A stretch of DNA of 33,409 nt from an uncultured bacterium. Lineage in GTDB: Bacteria > Verrucomicrobiota > Lentisphaeria > Oligosphaerales > Oligosphaeraceae. This document shows, piece after piece, positions 7,889-15,476 of the stretch (the stretch's first letter is position 1; each line of letters begins with the position of its first letter). Both the position numbers and the translations under genes were made by a program. The notes under the pieces are model-generated. The model made no database searches. It was not told the DNA's origin and worked only from the letters and a program-made list of their open reading frames with translations. The DNA is taken from positions 1 to 33,409 of the forward strand of contig URJM01000018.1 of the NCBI GenBank assembly GCA_900548225.1, in the 5' to 3' direction.

Positions 7889-8995
7889 ATGCCTGCCAAA
7901 CTTAAGCCATCGATTCTGCACGACCTTCTGAAATACGCGGTAGACGAGCGCGCCAGCGACCTGCATATCCGCGAGAACAAGAACGTGCAGCTGCGCATCG
8001 ACTCGAACCTGGTCGTCATCGACTACGAGACCACGACCGAAATCTTCGACAAGATTTGCGAGGACATCGTCCCGAAGGGGAAGTATGCCGAATTCCTTGC
8101 CAAGGGGGACCTGGACTTTGCGTGGCAGGAGCCGGACGCGGGGCGTTTCCGTGTGAACCTTCACCTGCAGCGCGGCATGCGCGGCCTTACCATGAGGTGG
8201 GTCAAGAGCAAGGCGCCCACGGTCGCCGAGGCCGGACTCCCCGAAATCCTCAAGCAGATTGCGTCCAACAACAACGGAATCATCTTCATCACTGGTACGA
8301 CGGGAAGCGGCAAGTCCACGACCATGGCGGCCATGCTGGACTTCATCAACACTAACTTCCGCAAGCACATCATCACCATCGAGGACCCCATTGAATACAC
8401 CTTTGAGGACAAGATGTCCTTCTTCGAGCAGCGCGAGGTGGGGCTTGACGCCGAGTCCTTCGAGTCCGCCCTTGTCCACGCCCTGCGCCAGGACCCGGAC
8501 ATCATAGTCATCGGCGAAATGCGCAACCGCGTCACCTTCGAGACCGCCCTGGCGGCTGCCGAGACCGGCCACCTGGTCATCACCACCCTCCATACCAAGG
8601 ACGCTCCCCAGTCAATCAACCGAATCCTCGACATGTTCTCGATTGAGGAACGGGACTCGATCCGCAAGTCCCTCTCCGACGTCGTCAAGGCAATCATCTG
8701 CCAGCGCCTTGCGAAGAAGGCCTCTGGCAAGGGCGTCGTCCCCATCACCGAAATCATGATCAACGCCCCGATTGTCAAGAAACTTATCTTCGACGGCAGA
8801 ATCGACAGGCTGCAGCAGGCAATCGAGGCCAACGAGGAGATGGGGATGATGACCTTCAACCAGTGCCTCCTCAAGCACTACAATGCAGGGGACATCTCCG
8901 AGGAGAAGGCACTCGAGCTCTCCGACAACCCGCAGGCTCTCAGGATGAACTTCAAGGGAATCTTCCTCTCCGACTCGGGCGGAATCATCCAGTAG
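7889..8995 (+). CDS. PilT-type twitching motility ATPase
   Basis: A 368-residue hexameric secretion ATPase that powers type IV pilus retraction from the cytoplasmic side. Seen: an N-terminal ERASDLHI motif typical of PilT, Walker A GTTGSGKST at 136-144, the Asp box ITIEDPIEYTF, Walker B DIIVIGEMR near 204-212 and the His box ETGHLVITTLHT. The C-terminal region is close to PilT/PilU rather than PilB, which is much longer and carries a zinc tetracysteine. AAAGGAAG just before ATG 7889 is a good ribosome site. No pilin or other pilus gene is nearby. It leads a same-strand run with the small membrane protein, dxr and the DUF362 gene, with short gaps or overlaps. PilU is an alternative name. Confidence 0.92.
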   Translation: MPAKLKPSILHDLLKYAVDERASDLHIRENKNVQLRIDSNLVVIDYETTTEIFDKICEDIVPKGKYAEFLAKGDLDFAWQEPDAGRFRVNLHLQRGMRGLTMRWVKSKAPTVAEAGLPEILKQIASNNNGIIFITGTTGSGKSTTMAAMLDFINTNFRKHIITIEDPIEYTFEDKMSFFEQREVGLDAESFESALVHALRQDPDIIVIGEMRNRVTFETALAAAETGHLVITTLHTKDAPQSINRILDMFSIEERDSIRKSLSDVVKAIICQRLAKKASGKGVVPITEIMINAPIVKKLIFDGRIDRLQQAIEANEEMGMMTFNQCLLKHYNAGDISEEKALELSDNPQALRMNFKGIFLSDSGGIIQ

Positions 8996-9026
8996 GCAAC
9001 CCTGCCAGAACAACCCCGGAAGAGGG

Positions 9027-9233
9027 ATGCCGAAAAAAAAGGACGAATCCGCCAGACTCTCAAGGCGCCGCCAGAAACTCCTCAGGGCGGTGCTGGAGAG
9101 CCACGGCGGAGCAGCAAAGACCAGATACCGCGCCCAGCGCCAGCGCAACAAGGGCGCGGTTTTTTGCGCCTGGTTTTTTGTGATTGTGCTTATCTTATTG
9201 ATTTCCAGTATGTTATATGAATACTTCCTCTAA
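9027..9233 (+). CDS. Small basic membrane protein, unknown function
   Basis: A 68-residue protein I do not recognise. The N-terminal two thirds are very basic (MPKKKDESARLSRRRQK, then RYRAQRQRNK). The C terminus is one hydrophobic segment, about residues 46-66 (VFCAWFFVIVLILLISSML), so it is probably a tail-anchored or single-span inner-membrane protein with a cytoplasmic basic head. It begins 31 bases after pilT, has GGAAGAGGG just before ATG 9027, and its last 17 bases overlap the start of dxr in another frame. This suggests translational coupling in a pilT-dxr operon. A nucleic-acid-binding or phospholipid-binding head is possible from charge alone. Confidence 0.6.
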   Translation: MPKKKDESARLSRRRQKLLRAVLESHGGAAKTRYRAQRQRNKGAVFCAWFFVIVLILLISSMLYEYFL

Positions 9234-10344
9234 AAGAGCCAGGCGAATCGCGCTATTGGGGGCGACGGGTTCGATAGGGAGGAGCGCCCTTTCGGTGATT
9301 TCGGCGCGACCGGACGAGTTCGAGCTGTCGCTGGCGACCTGCCGTGGCAATGCCTCCTTGCTGCGTGAAATCGCGGGCAGGTTTTCAGGTTGCGACTCCT
9401 TCTGCCTGGAGTCTCCCGGCGATTCCACCCTTTCCGGCGTTGATGCCGTTCTGGAGATGCTCCGCAGCGACCGTGTGGAGATAGTCGTCTGCGCGATACA
9501 GGGGATTGCCGCGCTGCCCTACGTCCTGGCGGCCCTGGAGTCAGGGAAGCGTGTCTGCCTTGCGACCAAGGAGGTCCTTGTAGGTGCCGGGGAATGGGTG
9601 ACCCGCGTTGCCCGTGCCCATGGCGGCCTCATCCTGCCCGTTGACAGCGAACACTGCGCCATCTTCCAGTGTCTTCGCGGCGAGGACCGTTCATCTGTCA
9701 GGAATTTGTGGCTGACCTGCAGCGGAGGCCCCTTCCACGCCCGCCCCGAGGTGGATTTGCACTCCGTGACGGTGGAGGAGGCGCTGCGGCATCCGACCTG
9801 GTCGATGGGGCGCAAGATTACGCTTGACTGCGCGACATTGATGAACAAGGCCCTTGAGATGATTGAGGCGCATTGGCTCTTCGGCGTCCCCGAACCCAAT
9901 ATCCGCGTGGTGATACACCCGCAGTCGGTCGTCCACTCCATGGTTGAATTCAACGACGGCGCGGTGATTGCGCAACTTGCCGCCACCGACATGCGCCTGC
10001 CAATCCAGTATTGCCTTGACTATCCCGACCGCATGGCCTTTGCCCCCTCGACCCTGGACTTCTCCAGGAGGCTTTCGCTGGAGTTCATGCCGCCTGACGA
10101 GATCCGCTTCCCCGCGCTCGGATTGGCGCGCCGCGCCCTCCGGCAGGGAGGCTCCGCCGGGGCAGTCCTCAACGCCGCCAACGATGCGGCGCTGGAGAGG
10201 TTCCTGGCAGGGGAACTGGCATTCGATGAAATCCCCCGTGCAGTGGACCGCGCACTGGACTATGCGTCCCCAATCGCGCCGGACTCCATGGGCGCACTTG
10301 AAGAGGCCGCCGAGACAGCCAGGCGCATCGTCAACGCAGGATAG
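9217..10344 (+). CDS. dxr: 1-deoxy-D-xylulose 5-phosphate reductoisomerase
   Basis: A 375-residue enzyme that makes 2-C-methyl-D-erythritol 4-phosphate, the second step of the MEP isoprenoid pathway, using NADPH and a divalent metal. Seen: the NADPH loop GATGSIG at 15-21, PVDSEHC at 141-147 with metal ligands Asp143 and Glu145, SGGPF at 169-173, His192, MNK ending at Lys211 and the third metal ligand Glu214. Several usually constant positions differ: LATKEVL replaces LANKESL, Cys147 replaces the usual Asn or Ser, and Cys205 replaces the phosphate-binding serine (E. coli Ser222), within LDCATLMNKALE instead of DSATMMNKGLE. All metal ligands are kept, so it is probably active. It overlaps the upstream small gene by 17 bases and is followed five bases later by the DUF362 gene. 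Confidence 0.93.
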   Translation: MNTSSKRARRIALLGATGSIGRSALSVISARPDEFELSLATCRGNASLLREIAGRFSGCDSFCLESPGDSTLSGVDAVLEMLRSDRVEIVVCAIQGIAALPYVLAALESGKRVCLATKEVLVGAGEWVTRVARAHGGLILPVDSEHCAIFQCLRGEDRSSVRNLWLTCSGGPFHARPEVDLHSVTVEEALRHPTWSMGRKITLDCATLMNKALEMIEAHWLFGVPEPNIRVVIHPQSVVHSMVEFNDGAVIAQLAATDMRLPIQYCLDYPDRMAFAPSTLDFSRRLSLEFMPPDEIRFPALGLARRALRQGGSAGAVLNAANDAALERFLAGELAFDEIPRAVDRALDYASPIAPDSMGALEEAAETARRIVNAG

Positions 10345-10349
10345 ACGCC

Positions 10350-11591
10350 ATGGAGCGAGGAAAGAAGACAACTGTTTCGCTGATACCCGTATCCGACTAC
10401 TCGACAGAGGCAGTCGAGAGTGGACTGCGCAGGGCGATGGAGCCCTTTGGCGGGATGCAGGGCGTCGTGAAGCCTGGCGACAGGGTCCTGTTGAAGGCGA
10501 ACCTGCTGGCGCCGTGCCGTCCGGAGGAGGCGGTCACCACCCATCCTGAGGTCGTCCGCGCCGTCATCCGCCTTGTGCGCGAGGCGGGGGCTTCACGGAT
10601 TCTCGTCGGGGACGGGCCGGGGGTGGGCACCACTGCCGAGAACATGCGCGTCAGCGGCATCCAGCAGGTCTGTGACGAGGAGGGCGCGGAGACGGCCGTC
10701 TTCCGCGAGACATCCGTCTTCGAGACTCCTGAGAATGTCCTTGGCAAGCGCCTTGAATTGACCTCCCATCTTCTTGGCGTGGACGTGGTCATAACGCTTC
10801 CGAAGCTCAAGACCCATGTCCAGATGGGCTATACCGGCGCCATCAAGAATCAGTACGGGCTCATTCCTGGCATCCAGAAGGGCGAATACCATCTGCGCTT
10901 CCAGAACCGGGACCGTCTGGCGGACCTTATGGTAGACATCAACCGCACCGCCCGTGTGAAACTTGCGGTAATGGACGCGATTGTAGGCATGGAAGGCCGC
11001 GGCCCCCACGGAGGCACTCCGCGCAAGATTGGGGCGCTTGTGGTGGGGACTGACCTGCCAGCGGTGGACGTGGTCTGCTGCACTCTCATCGGCCTGCCCC
11101 CCGGGGAGTATCCCCTCCTCCAGGCGGCGGCACGTGGGCGTTACGGGACGACCTCCCTCGAGGAGATAGATGTTTTCGGGGCGGCGGTCGAGTCCTTGCG
11201 CGTCCCAGACTTCAAGCTAGTCCAGACGCCGTTGAACATATTGAAGATCCTGCCGTTGCCGGGCTGGATTCTCCGTGGGCTGAGGCGGCAGGTGGCGGCC
11301 ACTCCCCATATCGACAGAAGCAAGTGCATAGGCTGTCTCAAATGCCATAATGGCTGCCCCGTGAAGCCGCCCGCAATCGACCCCCGCTCGAAATACAGCG
11401 GTGGAGTCAACGGACGCACCTGCATCAGATGCTATTGCTGCCACGAATTCTGCCCCGTCGATGCAATCGAACTCCGTAAACCTTGGGCGGAACGTATATT
11501 CCACCTCACTGCAATCGCGGGATTCGGAACGCGGTTGCTCGGGAAAATATCCGCATTCTTCAAACGCTCCCCCCACAAGGACGAAAGATAG
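10350..11591 (+). CDS. DUF362 protein with a C-terminal 2[4Fe-4S] ferredoxin domain
   Basis: A 413-residue protein. Residues from about 5 to 300 match the DUF362 pattern, including KANLLAP, LVGDGPG, LPKLKTHVQMGYTGAIKNQYG and DAIVGMEGRGPHGG. The C-terminal part carries two complete CxxCxxCxxxC clusters followed by proline: Cys326/329/332/336 and Cys358/361/364/368, each fit to bind one [4Fe-4S] cluster. The last 30 residues are hydrophobic and basic and may touch the membrane. The enzymatic role of DUF362 is not settled; an electron-transfer function is inferred from the clusters. It starts five bases after dxr, so it is probably cotranscribed; MEP enzymes downstream of Dxr (IspG, IspH) need reduced iron-sulfur proteins, which makes an electron-donor role tempting but untested. 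Confidence 0.85.
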   Translation: MERGKKTTVSLIPVSDYSTEAVESGLRRAMEPFGGMQGVVKPGDRVLLKANLLAPCRPEEAVTTHPEVVRAVIRLVREAGASRILVGDGPGVGTTAENMRVSGIQQVCDEEGAETAVFRETSVFETPENVLGKRLELTSHLLGVDVVITLPKLKTHVQMGYTGAIKNQYGLIPGIQKGEYHLRFQNRDRLADLMVDINRTARVKLAVMDAIVGMEGRGPHGGTPRKIGALVVGTDLPAVDVVCCTLIGLPPGEYPLLQAAARGRYGTTSLEEIDVFGAAVESLRVPDFKLVQTPLNILKILPLPGWILRGLRRQVAATPHIDRSKCIGCLKCHNGCPVKPPAIDPRSKYSGGVNGRTCIRCYCCHEFCPVDAIELRKPWAERIFHLTAIAGFGTRLLGKISAFFKRSPHKDER

Positions 11592-11594
11592 TCG

Positions 11595-11636
11595 AAAAAA
11601 GGCCGGAACGAACCTTGCGGGGCGCGTTTCGGCCTT
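11595..11636 (-). terminator. Rho-independent terminator for the minus-strand flotillin operon
   Basis: Arms 11599-11610 and 11625-11636 form a 12-bp stem with one G-T pair (AAGGCCGGAACG with CGTTTCGGCCTT). Read on the minus strand, the stem runs into TTTTTT (11600-11595), the classic layout for the operon ending at 11661. On the plus strand only a weak T run follows, so termination of the DUF362 transcript there is less certain. Confidence 0.75.
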
Positions 11637-11660
11637 CTGCGTATGGGCGTGTGGCGTCTT

Positions 11661-12197
11661 CTATCTTCCCCTCATGCCCTTTGGGGGCGACAGGATTTCG
11701 CTCATGATGAATGCGCGGCGGACATCCGTCCGGCTACGCGGCAGCCACTCCGTGATTCTCTTCCTGGCCCTGGACTTCTTGCCGACGCTGTCGGTGCCTG
11801 GGGTCTTTTCCGCGTATGTGGTTGCGATATGCGCGTCCGCATGCCTTGCCGCCCCCGACTTCCCGCGCTTTGGGATTTGGGGTTCGACGGGGGCGCTTTC
11901 GATATGCTCCTCGACGTGGACTTCGGAGGGCATCGACTTGTCGCGCAGGGTCGACCTGTGGGGTGGCGGAATCGGCGCGGCGTAGGATTCACAGGGCGGG
12001 GGCGCCGAGGCAAATGCCTGGCGCGCCTGCTCGCGCCTGGCATAGTCGAGGGTCTCCGGGACGATGGCGGGTTCGTCGTCGTATTCGTCGTATTCGGCCT
12101 CCTGCTCCGTCCTGCCGCGTTTGCGGATGGCCCTCACGATGAGGAAGAAGGCCACGAATCCGACGTAGAGCAAGAATGTTATGAGGTCGTCATTCAT
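11661..12197 (-). CDS. Membrane-anchored hypothetical protein coupled to floA
   Basis: A 178-residue protein of unknown function. Residues 5-23 (LITFLLYVGFVAFFLIVRA) form one membrane span, followed by a basic patch (RKRGR), an acidic stretch (EQEAEYDEYDDE), a proline-rich low-complexity middle and a basic C terminus. Its ATG shares the A of the floA stop codon (TGATG), a strong sign of translational coupling. FloA-type flotillins are often encoded beside a membrane partner such as an NfeD-like protein; this product has no NfeD features I can recognise, yet its position suggests it works with FloA. It ends just before the strong terminator. Confidence 0.7.
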   Translation of the reverse strand: MNDDLITFLLYVGFVAFFLIVRAIRKRGRTEQEAEYDEYDDEPAIVPETLDYARREQARQAFASAPPPCESYAAPIPPPHRSTLRDKSMPSEVHVEEHIESAPVEPQIPKRGKSGAARHADAHIATTYAEKTPGTDSVGKKSRARKRITEWLPRSRTDVRRAFIMSEILSPPKGMRGR

Positions 12198-13186
12198 CAG
12201 ACTTCGGCAGTTTCGTCGCCCGCGATTGTGCGGCGCATGTCGGTGTCGGACTTCATGTTCTCCAGGCGGTAGTAGTCCATAACGCCGAGTTTGCCGCTCT
12301 TGAGGGCATGGGCCATGGCCATCGGAATCTCCGCCTGGGCCGCCACAAGCTGTGCCTGCATCTCCTGGACCTTCGCCTTCATCTCCTGCTCAAGCGCAAC
12401 GGCCGCCGCCCTGCGGACTTCCGCCTTCGCCTGGGCGACGCGACGGTCCGCCTCGGCCTGGTCGGCCTGGAGGCGCGCGCCAATGTTGTCGCCTACATCC
12501 ACGTCGGCAATGTCAATCGAAAGAATCTCGAAGGCGGTGCCGTCGTCAAGCCCCTTCTCCTGGAGGCGCTGGGAGATGCTGTCGGGATTTTCGAGGACGG
12601 CGCTGTAGGAGGGGCTGGAGCCAATCGTGGTGACGATGCCCTCGCCGACACGCGCAATGATCGTGTCCTCCGTGGCGCCGCCGACCAGCCTTGCGATGTT
12701 GGTGCGGACGGTCACCCGCGCACGCACCTTCACCTGGATGCCGTCCTTTGCGACTGCGTCCAGGGTGTCATGTCCGGCGCCCCGCTTCGGGCAGTCGATG
12801 ACGCGTGGGTTGACGCTGGTCTGTACTGCCTCCAGGACATCCCGTCCCGCAAGGTCGATTGCCGCCGCCTGTCTGAAATCCAGCTTTATTCCGGCCTTGT
12901 CGGCCGCGATGAGCGCATCCACGACTCTTTCGAAGTCTCCGTGCGCCATGTAGTGGCTCTCCAGGTCGGCGGGGTAGACATCGGAGAGGCCGGCCTGCTT
13001 TAGCTGGATGTAGCACCTCACAATCTTCGCCGAAGGAACCTGGCGAAGACTCATGATCAACAGGCGCCAGAAGCTGATGTGGGCGCTTGACGCCTGGGCC
13101 TGGAGCCAGGTCCCGAAGTAGCTGACGAAGATGACGAAGGCAGCCAGGGCAAGGATGCCTGCCACAAAATAGAATATCACGGCCAT
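12197..13186 (-). CDS. floA: FloA-type flotillin-like protein
   Basis: A 329-residue flotillin-like SPFH protein, close in length to Bacillus FloA (331 residues), which organises functional membrane microdomains. Seen: an N-terminal membrane hairpin at about 4-30, FDFR-like GIKLDFRQAAAIDLAGRDVLEAVQTSVNP, IQVKVRARVTVRTNIARLVGGATEDTI (SPFH core), the LSIDIADVDVGDNIGARLQ stretch, and an Ala/Glu/Gln-rich coiled coil of about residues 235-290. ATG 13186 has no clear Shine-Dalgarno sequence. Upstream, 13187-13326 holds two small hairpins (GGGGG-TGAGT-CCCCC at 13243-13257; AGGTGC-ACAG-GCACCT at 13267-13282) between floA and the RNA methyltransferase gene; these may separate transcription units. Confidence 0.92.
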   Translation of the reverse strand: MAVIFYFVAGILALAAFVIFVSYFGTWLQAQASSAHISFWRLLIMSLRQVPSAKIVRCYIQLKQAGLSDVYPADLESHYMAHGDFERVVDALIAADKAGIKLDFRQAAAIDLAGRDVLEAVQTSVNPRVIDCPKRGAGHDTLDAVAKDGIQVKVRARVTVRTNIARLVGGATEDTIIARVGEGIVTTIGSSPSYSAVLENPDSISQRLQEKGLDDGTAFEILSIDIADVDVGDNIGARLQADQAEADRRVAQAKAEVRRAAAVALEQEMKAKVQEMQAQLVAAQAEIPMAMAHALKSGKLGVMDYYRLENMKSDTDMRRTIAGDETAEV

Positions 13187-13326
13187 TGTTGTTCAGAGCT
13201 CGGGGGTTGTCCGCCTTCGCGTCTACGGCTGGGCGGGGAGTTGGGGGTGAGTCCCCCCTTCGCTTCAGGTGCACAGGCACCTTCAGCCAGGGGGCATGGA
13301 ATTGGGATCGCAGGAGGATTGTACCT

Positions 13327-14040
13327 TTACAGGAGTGCGTACAGGGCGAGTGCGGCGGCGACGCTTGCGTTGAGGGAGTTGACGTGCCCCTTTTGCGGGA
13401 TTGCGCAGACGTGGGTCGCGTTCATCTTGATGAATTGCCCGACGCCGGAGTCCTCGCCTCCGACAACGAGCAACAGCTTCTCGTTCCTTTCCCTTGCCAC
13501 ATTCTCCAGCGTCTCCTTCCCTGCGCCGTCAAGTGCAACAACCGTATAACCCGCCTCAAGGGCGATTTTCACATACTGGTTGCTGGAGCAGTTGACTGCG
13601 ATCTGGAGATACTCGCATGCGCCGGCGGCGGTCTTTGCGACCGACGGCAGAACCAGAGCCGTCCCCTGCCTGGGCAGAAGCACATTCCTCCAGCCAAGCA
13701 CCTCGCAAGTCCTCATGATGGCGCCTATGTTCCTCGGGTCCTCGATGTTGTCCAGAAGCACCATCCTGCCGCCTTCGGCAAGGATGTCGGCGTATGGCGT
13801 GTAGGGGAATGGGTCGCATTCCGCGACGACGCCCTGGTTTTCACGGGTGCCGGCGGCTTCGCCAATCTCGGCACGGCTGTGCCACGACACGGGAATGCCA
13901 CGGTACTTGGCGTCGGATACAAGCTTCCTCATGCGAGGATTCTTCTCGGTGCCCTCGGCAACGTGGACGCCGCGGATGCGACGGCGGCCCGCAAGGACCG
14001 CCTCGCTCACAGGATTGATTCCGTAGAGAAATTCAGACAT
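13327..14040 (-). CDS. rlmB: TrmH/SpoU-family RNA 2'-O-methyltransferase, RlmB-like
   Basis: A 237-residue SPOUT methyltransferase that transfers a methyl group from S-adenosylmethionine to a ribose 2'-OH in RNA; RlmB acts on 23S rRNA G2251. Seen: an N-terminal substrate-binding domain (EFLYGINPVSEAVLAG, as in RlmB), motif 1 DNIEDPRNIGAIMRT near 96-110, motif 2 LLVVGGEDSGV near 187-197, and the trefoil-knot motif 3 IPQKGHVNSLNASVAAALALY near 213-233. The family assignment is firm; the exact RNA target is inferred from the N-terminal match. It lies 25 bases after the oxidoreductase gene on the same strand and is probably cotranscribed with it. Confidence 0.88.
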   Translation of the reverse strand: MSEFLYGINPVSEAVLAGRRRIRGVHVAEGTEKNPRMRKLVSDAKYRGIPVSWHSRAEIGEAAGTRENQGVVAECDPFPYTPYADILAEGGRMVLLDNIEDPRNIGAIMRTCEVLGWRNVLLPRQGTALVLPSVAKTAAGACEYLQIAVNCSSNQYVKIALEAGYTVVALDGAGKETLENVARERNEKLLLVVGGEDSGVGQFIKMNATHVCAIPQKGHVNSLNASVAAALALYALL

Positions 14041-14065
14041 GGAATATTGGGGGAGGGCGCCCTGC

Positions 14066-15094
14066 CTACTTGATCGTGAACGGGAAGCTCTTGTTCAGGT
14101 CGGCGGCATGCTGTATCTGCAACGCGACACGGGTGGTGCGGAGGACGTATGGCGTCGTCAACTGGAAGGGCCTGGGCTCGTCCTTGAGCTCAAGAAGGAA
14201 GTCCCTGAGATATGTGGACTCGAGGTTTGCGGGGCATTTCAGCGCCCGTGGCTTCTTGTCCTTCGAGGTGGCAATGGTCAGGTTCGGCTCAAGGGAGTTG
14301 CACTCCAGGACCCCGTCGTCGCCGTGGACGATTATCCGCCAGTTCTGGGGCTTGCCAAGTCCGACCGCGTCCGGCGAAAGATATGAGACGTCGCTGATGA
14401 CGCCCACGTCGTTGGAGAGCCTGACCATGAACTGCGCGCAGTCCTTGAACCAGGGGGTCGCGGAGGCCTTTCCGTTCCAGACGCGCGCGCCAGTCACCTC
14501 GACCACGCTGCCGCCCGTAAGCCACTGGACGGCTTCGATGGCGTGTACGCCGATGTCGTTGATTGTGCCGCCGTGCTTGCCAGGCTCGAAGTACCATCCC
14601 GGACGCTTCTTCAGCAAAAGCGGATGCTGCCCGGTGATGTTGATGGTGCGCACCTGCCCAATCGCCCCGTCCATGATCTTCTTCCTGAGCAGTTGGACCG
14701 CCCCTATCCAGCGAAGGCCGAACATGCACCCGACCTTCAGCTTGGTCTTCTTCGCCAAATCCTGGATCTTGTCGCACTCCGCAAGCGTGGTGCACAGCGG
14801 CTTGTCCGCGAGGACGTGCCTGCCGGCGCGGAGCGACTGGATAGCAAGGGCGCCCCGGCGGCCATAGTAGTCGCCGATTCCGATGATGTCGCAGGGGGTC
14901 GACGCCAGCATGGCGTCTATCGACGAATGGGTGATCTTGATCTTGCCGCTTTCCTGGTATGCGAGACGGGTCTTAGTATTCTCCTCGCAAATGGCCACGA
15001 CCTCGACCTCCTTCTTCATCTTGGAGGCTTCCTGGAGAAGGGCGAATATATGCTGGTGACGGACACCGACGATGGCGAGTCTCAGTGGAGGCAT
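14066..15094 (-). CDS. Gfo/Idh/MocA-family oxidoreductase
   Basis: A 342-residue NAD(P)-dependent dehydrogenase of the Gfo/Idh/MocA family, which usually oxidises or epimerises sugars or sugar derivatives in the cytoplasm. Seen: an N-terminal Rossmann strand LRLAIVGVRHQH (a degenerate G-x-G-x-x-G), ADKPLCTT at the position of the family EKP motif with the catalytic lysine, and GGTINDIGVHAIE with the likely catalytic His. The C-terminal domain starts near residue 125. The substrate cannot be told from sequence. It is the first gene of the minus-strand run and has a consensus promoter about 170 bases upstream. Confidence 0.88.
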   Translation of the reverse strand: MPPLRLAIVGVRHQHIFALLQEASKMKKEVEVVAICEENTKTRLAYQESGKIKITHSSIDAMLASTPCDIIGIGDYYGRRGALAIQSLRAGRHVLADKPLCTTLAECDKIQDLAKKTKLKVGCMFGLRWIGAVQLLRKKIMDGAIGQVRTINITGQHPLLLKKRPGWYFEPGKHGGTINDIGVHAIEAVQWLTGGSVVEVTGARVWNGKASATPWFKDCAQFMVRLSNDVGVISDVSYLSPDAVGLGKPQNWRIIVHGDDGVLECNSLEPNLTIATSKDKKPRALKCPANLESTYLRDFLLELKDEPRPFQLTTPYVLRTTRVALQIQHAADLNKSFPFTIK

Positions 15095-15476
15095 TTAGGC
15101 GTAGGCGACAAGGGGCTTGGCGCCAATTGTGTAGTGGAAAGGCAGACGCCGGGGCGGTGTGCGCCCATGCGCGGCGCAGGCGCCTGTTCCAGTGCTTTGC
15201 AGGCTGTCCCGGCAAACGACTGCGGCGCATTGGCCGAATAGCCCTCTATTTAAGGAAATTCGCAGTTTGGAAAGATACACCATATTACGGTTTTGTCAAG
15301 TTTTGCAGCATAATTGGAACCCCTCCGGAACCGCAAAAAGCCCCCGGGGAGAATTATAGTAAGAGACCTTTTCCCGCACCCGGGCACAATGCCGCGGCCG
15401 TCCGGCCGGAGGTGCATTTCGCGGAGCATTTCCGCGAGTCATAACTTTCTTGTTTTCAAGCACTTATTAATTCAAT
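15095..15476. other. Divergent intergenic region between the oxidoreductase gene and gltX
   Basis: No gene is seen in these 382 bases. The oxidoreductase side (15095-15264) would be a GC-rich leader of about 170 nt, able to fold. The minus-strand promoter is annotated separately. Towards gltX there is AATTATAG (15352-15359), a possible -10 box, then the perfect hairpin CGCGGA-GCAT-TTCCGCG near 15419-15435 about 40 bases before the gltX start. Confidence 0.6.
15272..15299 (-). promoter_or_regulatory. Sigma-70-type promoter of the oxidoreductase operon
   Basis: On the minus strand TTGACA (15299-15294) and TATCTT (15277-15272) are separated by 16 bases. The -35 is a perfect consensus. The -10 hexamer is the same as that proposed before tRNA-Thr at 31240-31245. 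Transcription would start near 15265, leaving a leader of about 170 nt. Confidence 0.65.

Noticed and set aside
6148..8019. Long minus-strand open frame opposite pfk
   Set aside because: A codon-bias shadow in GC-rich DNA; the plus strand encodes a complete phosphofructokinase.
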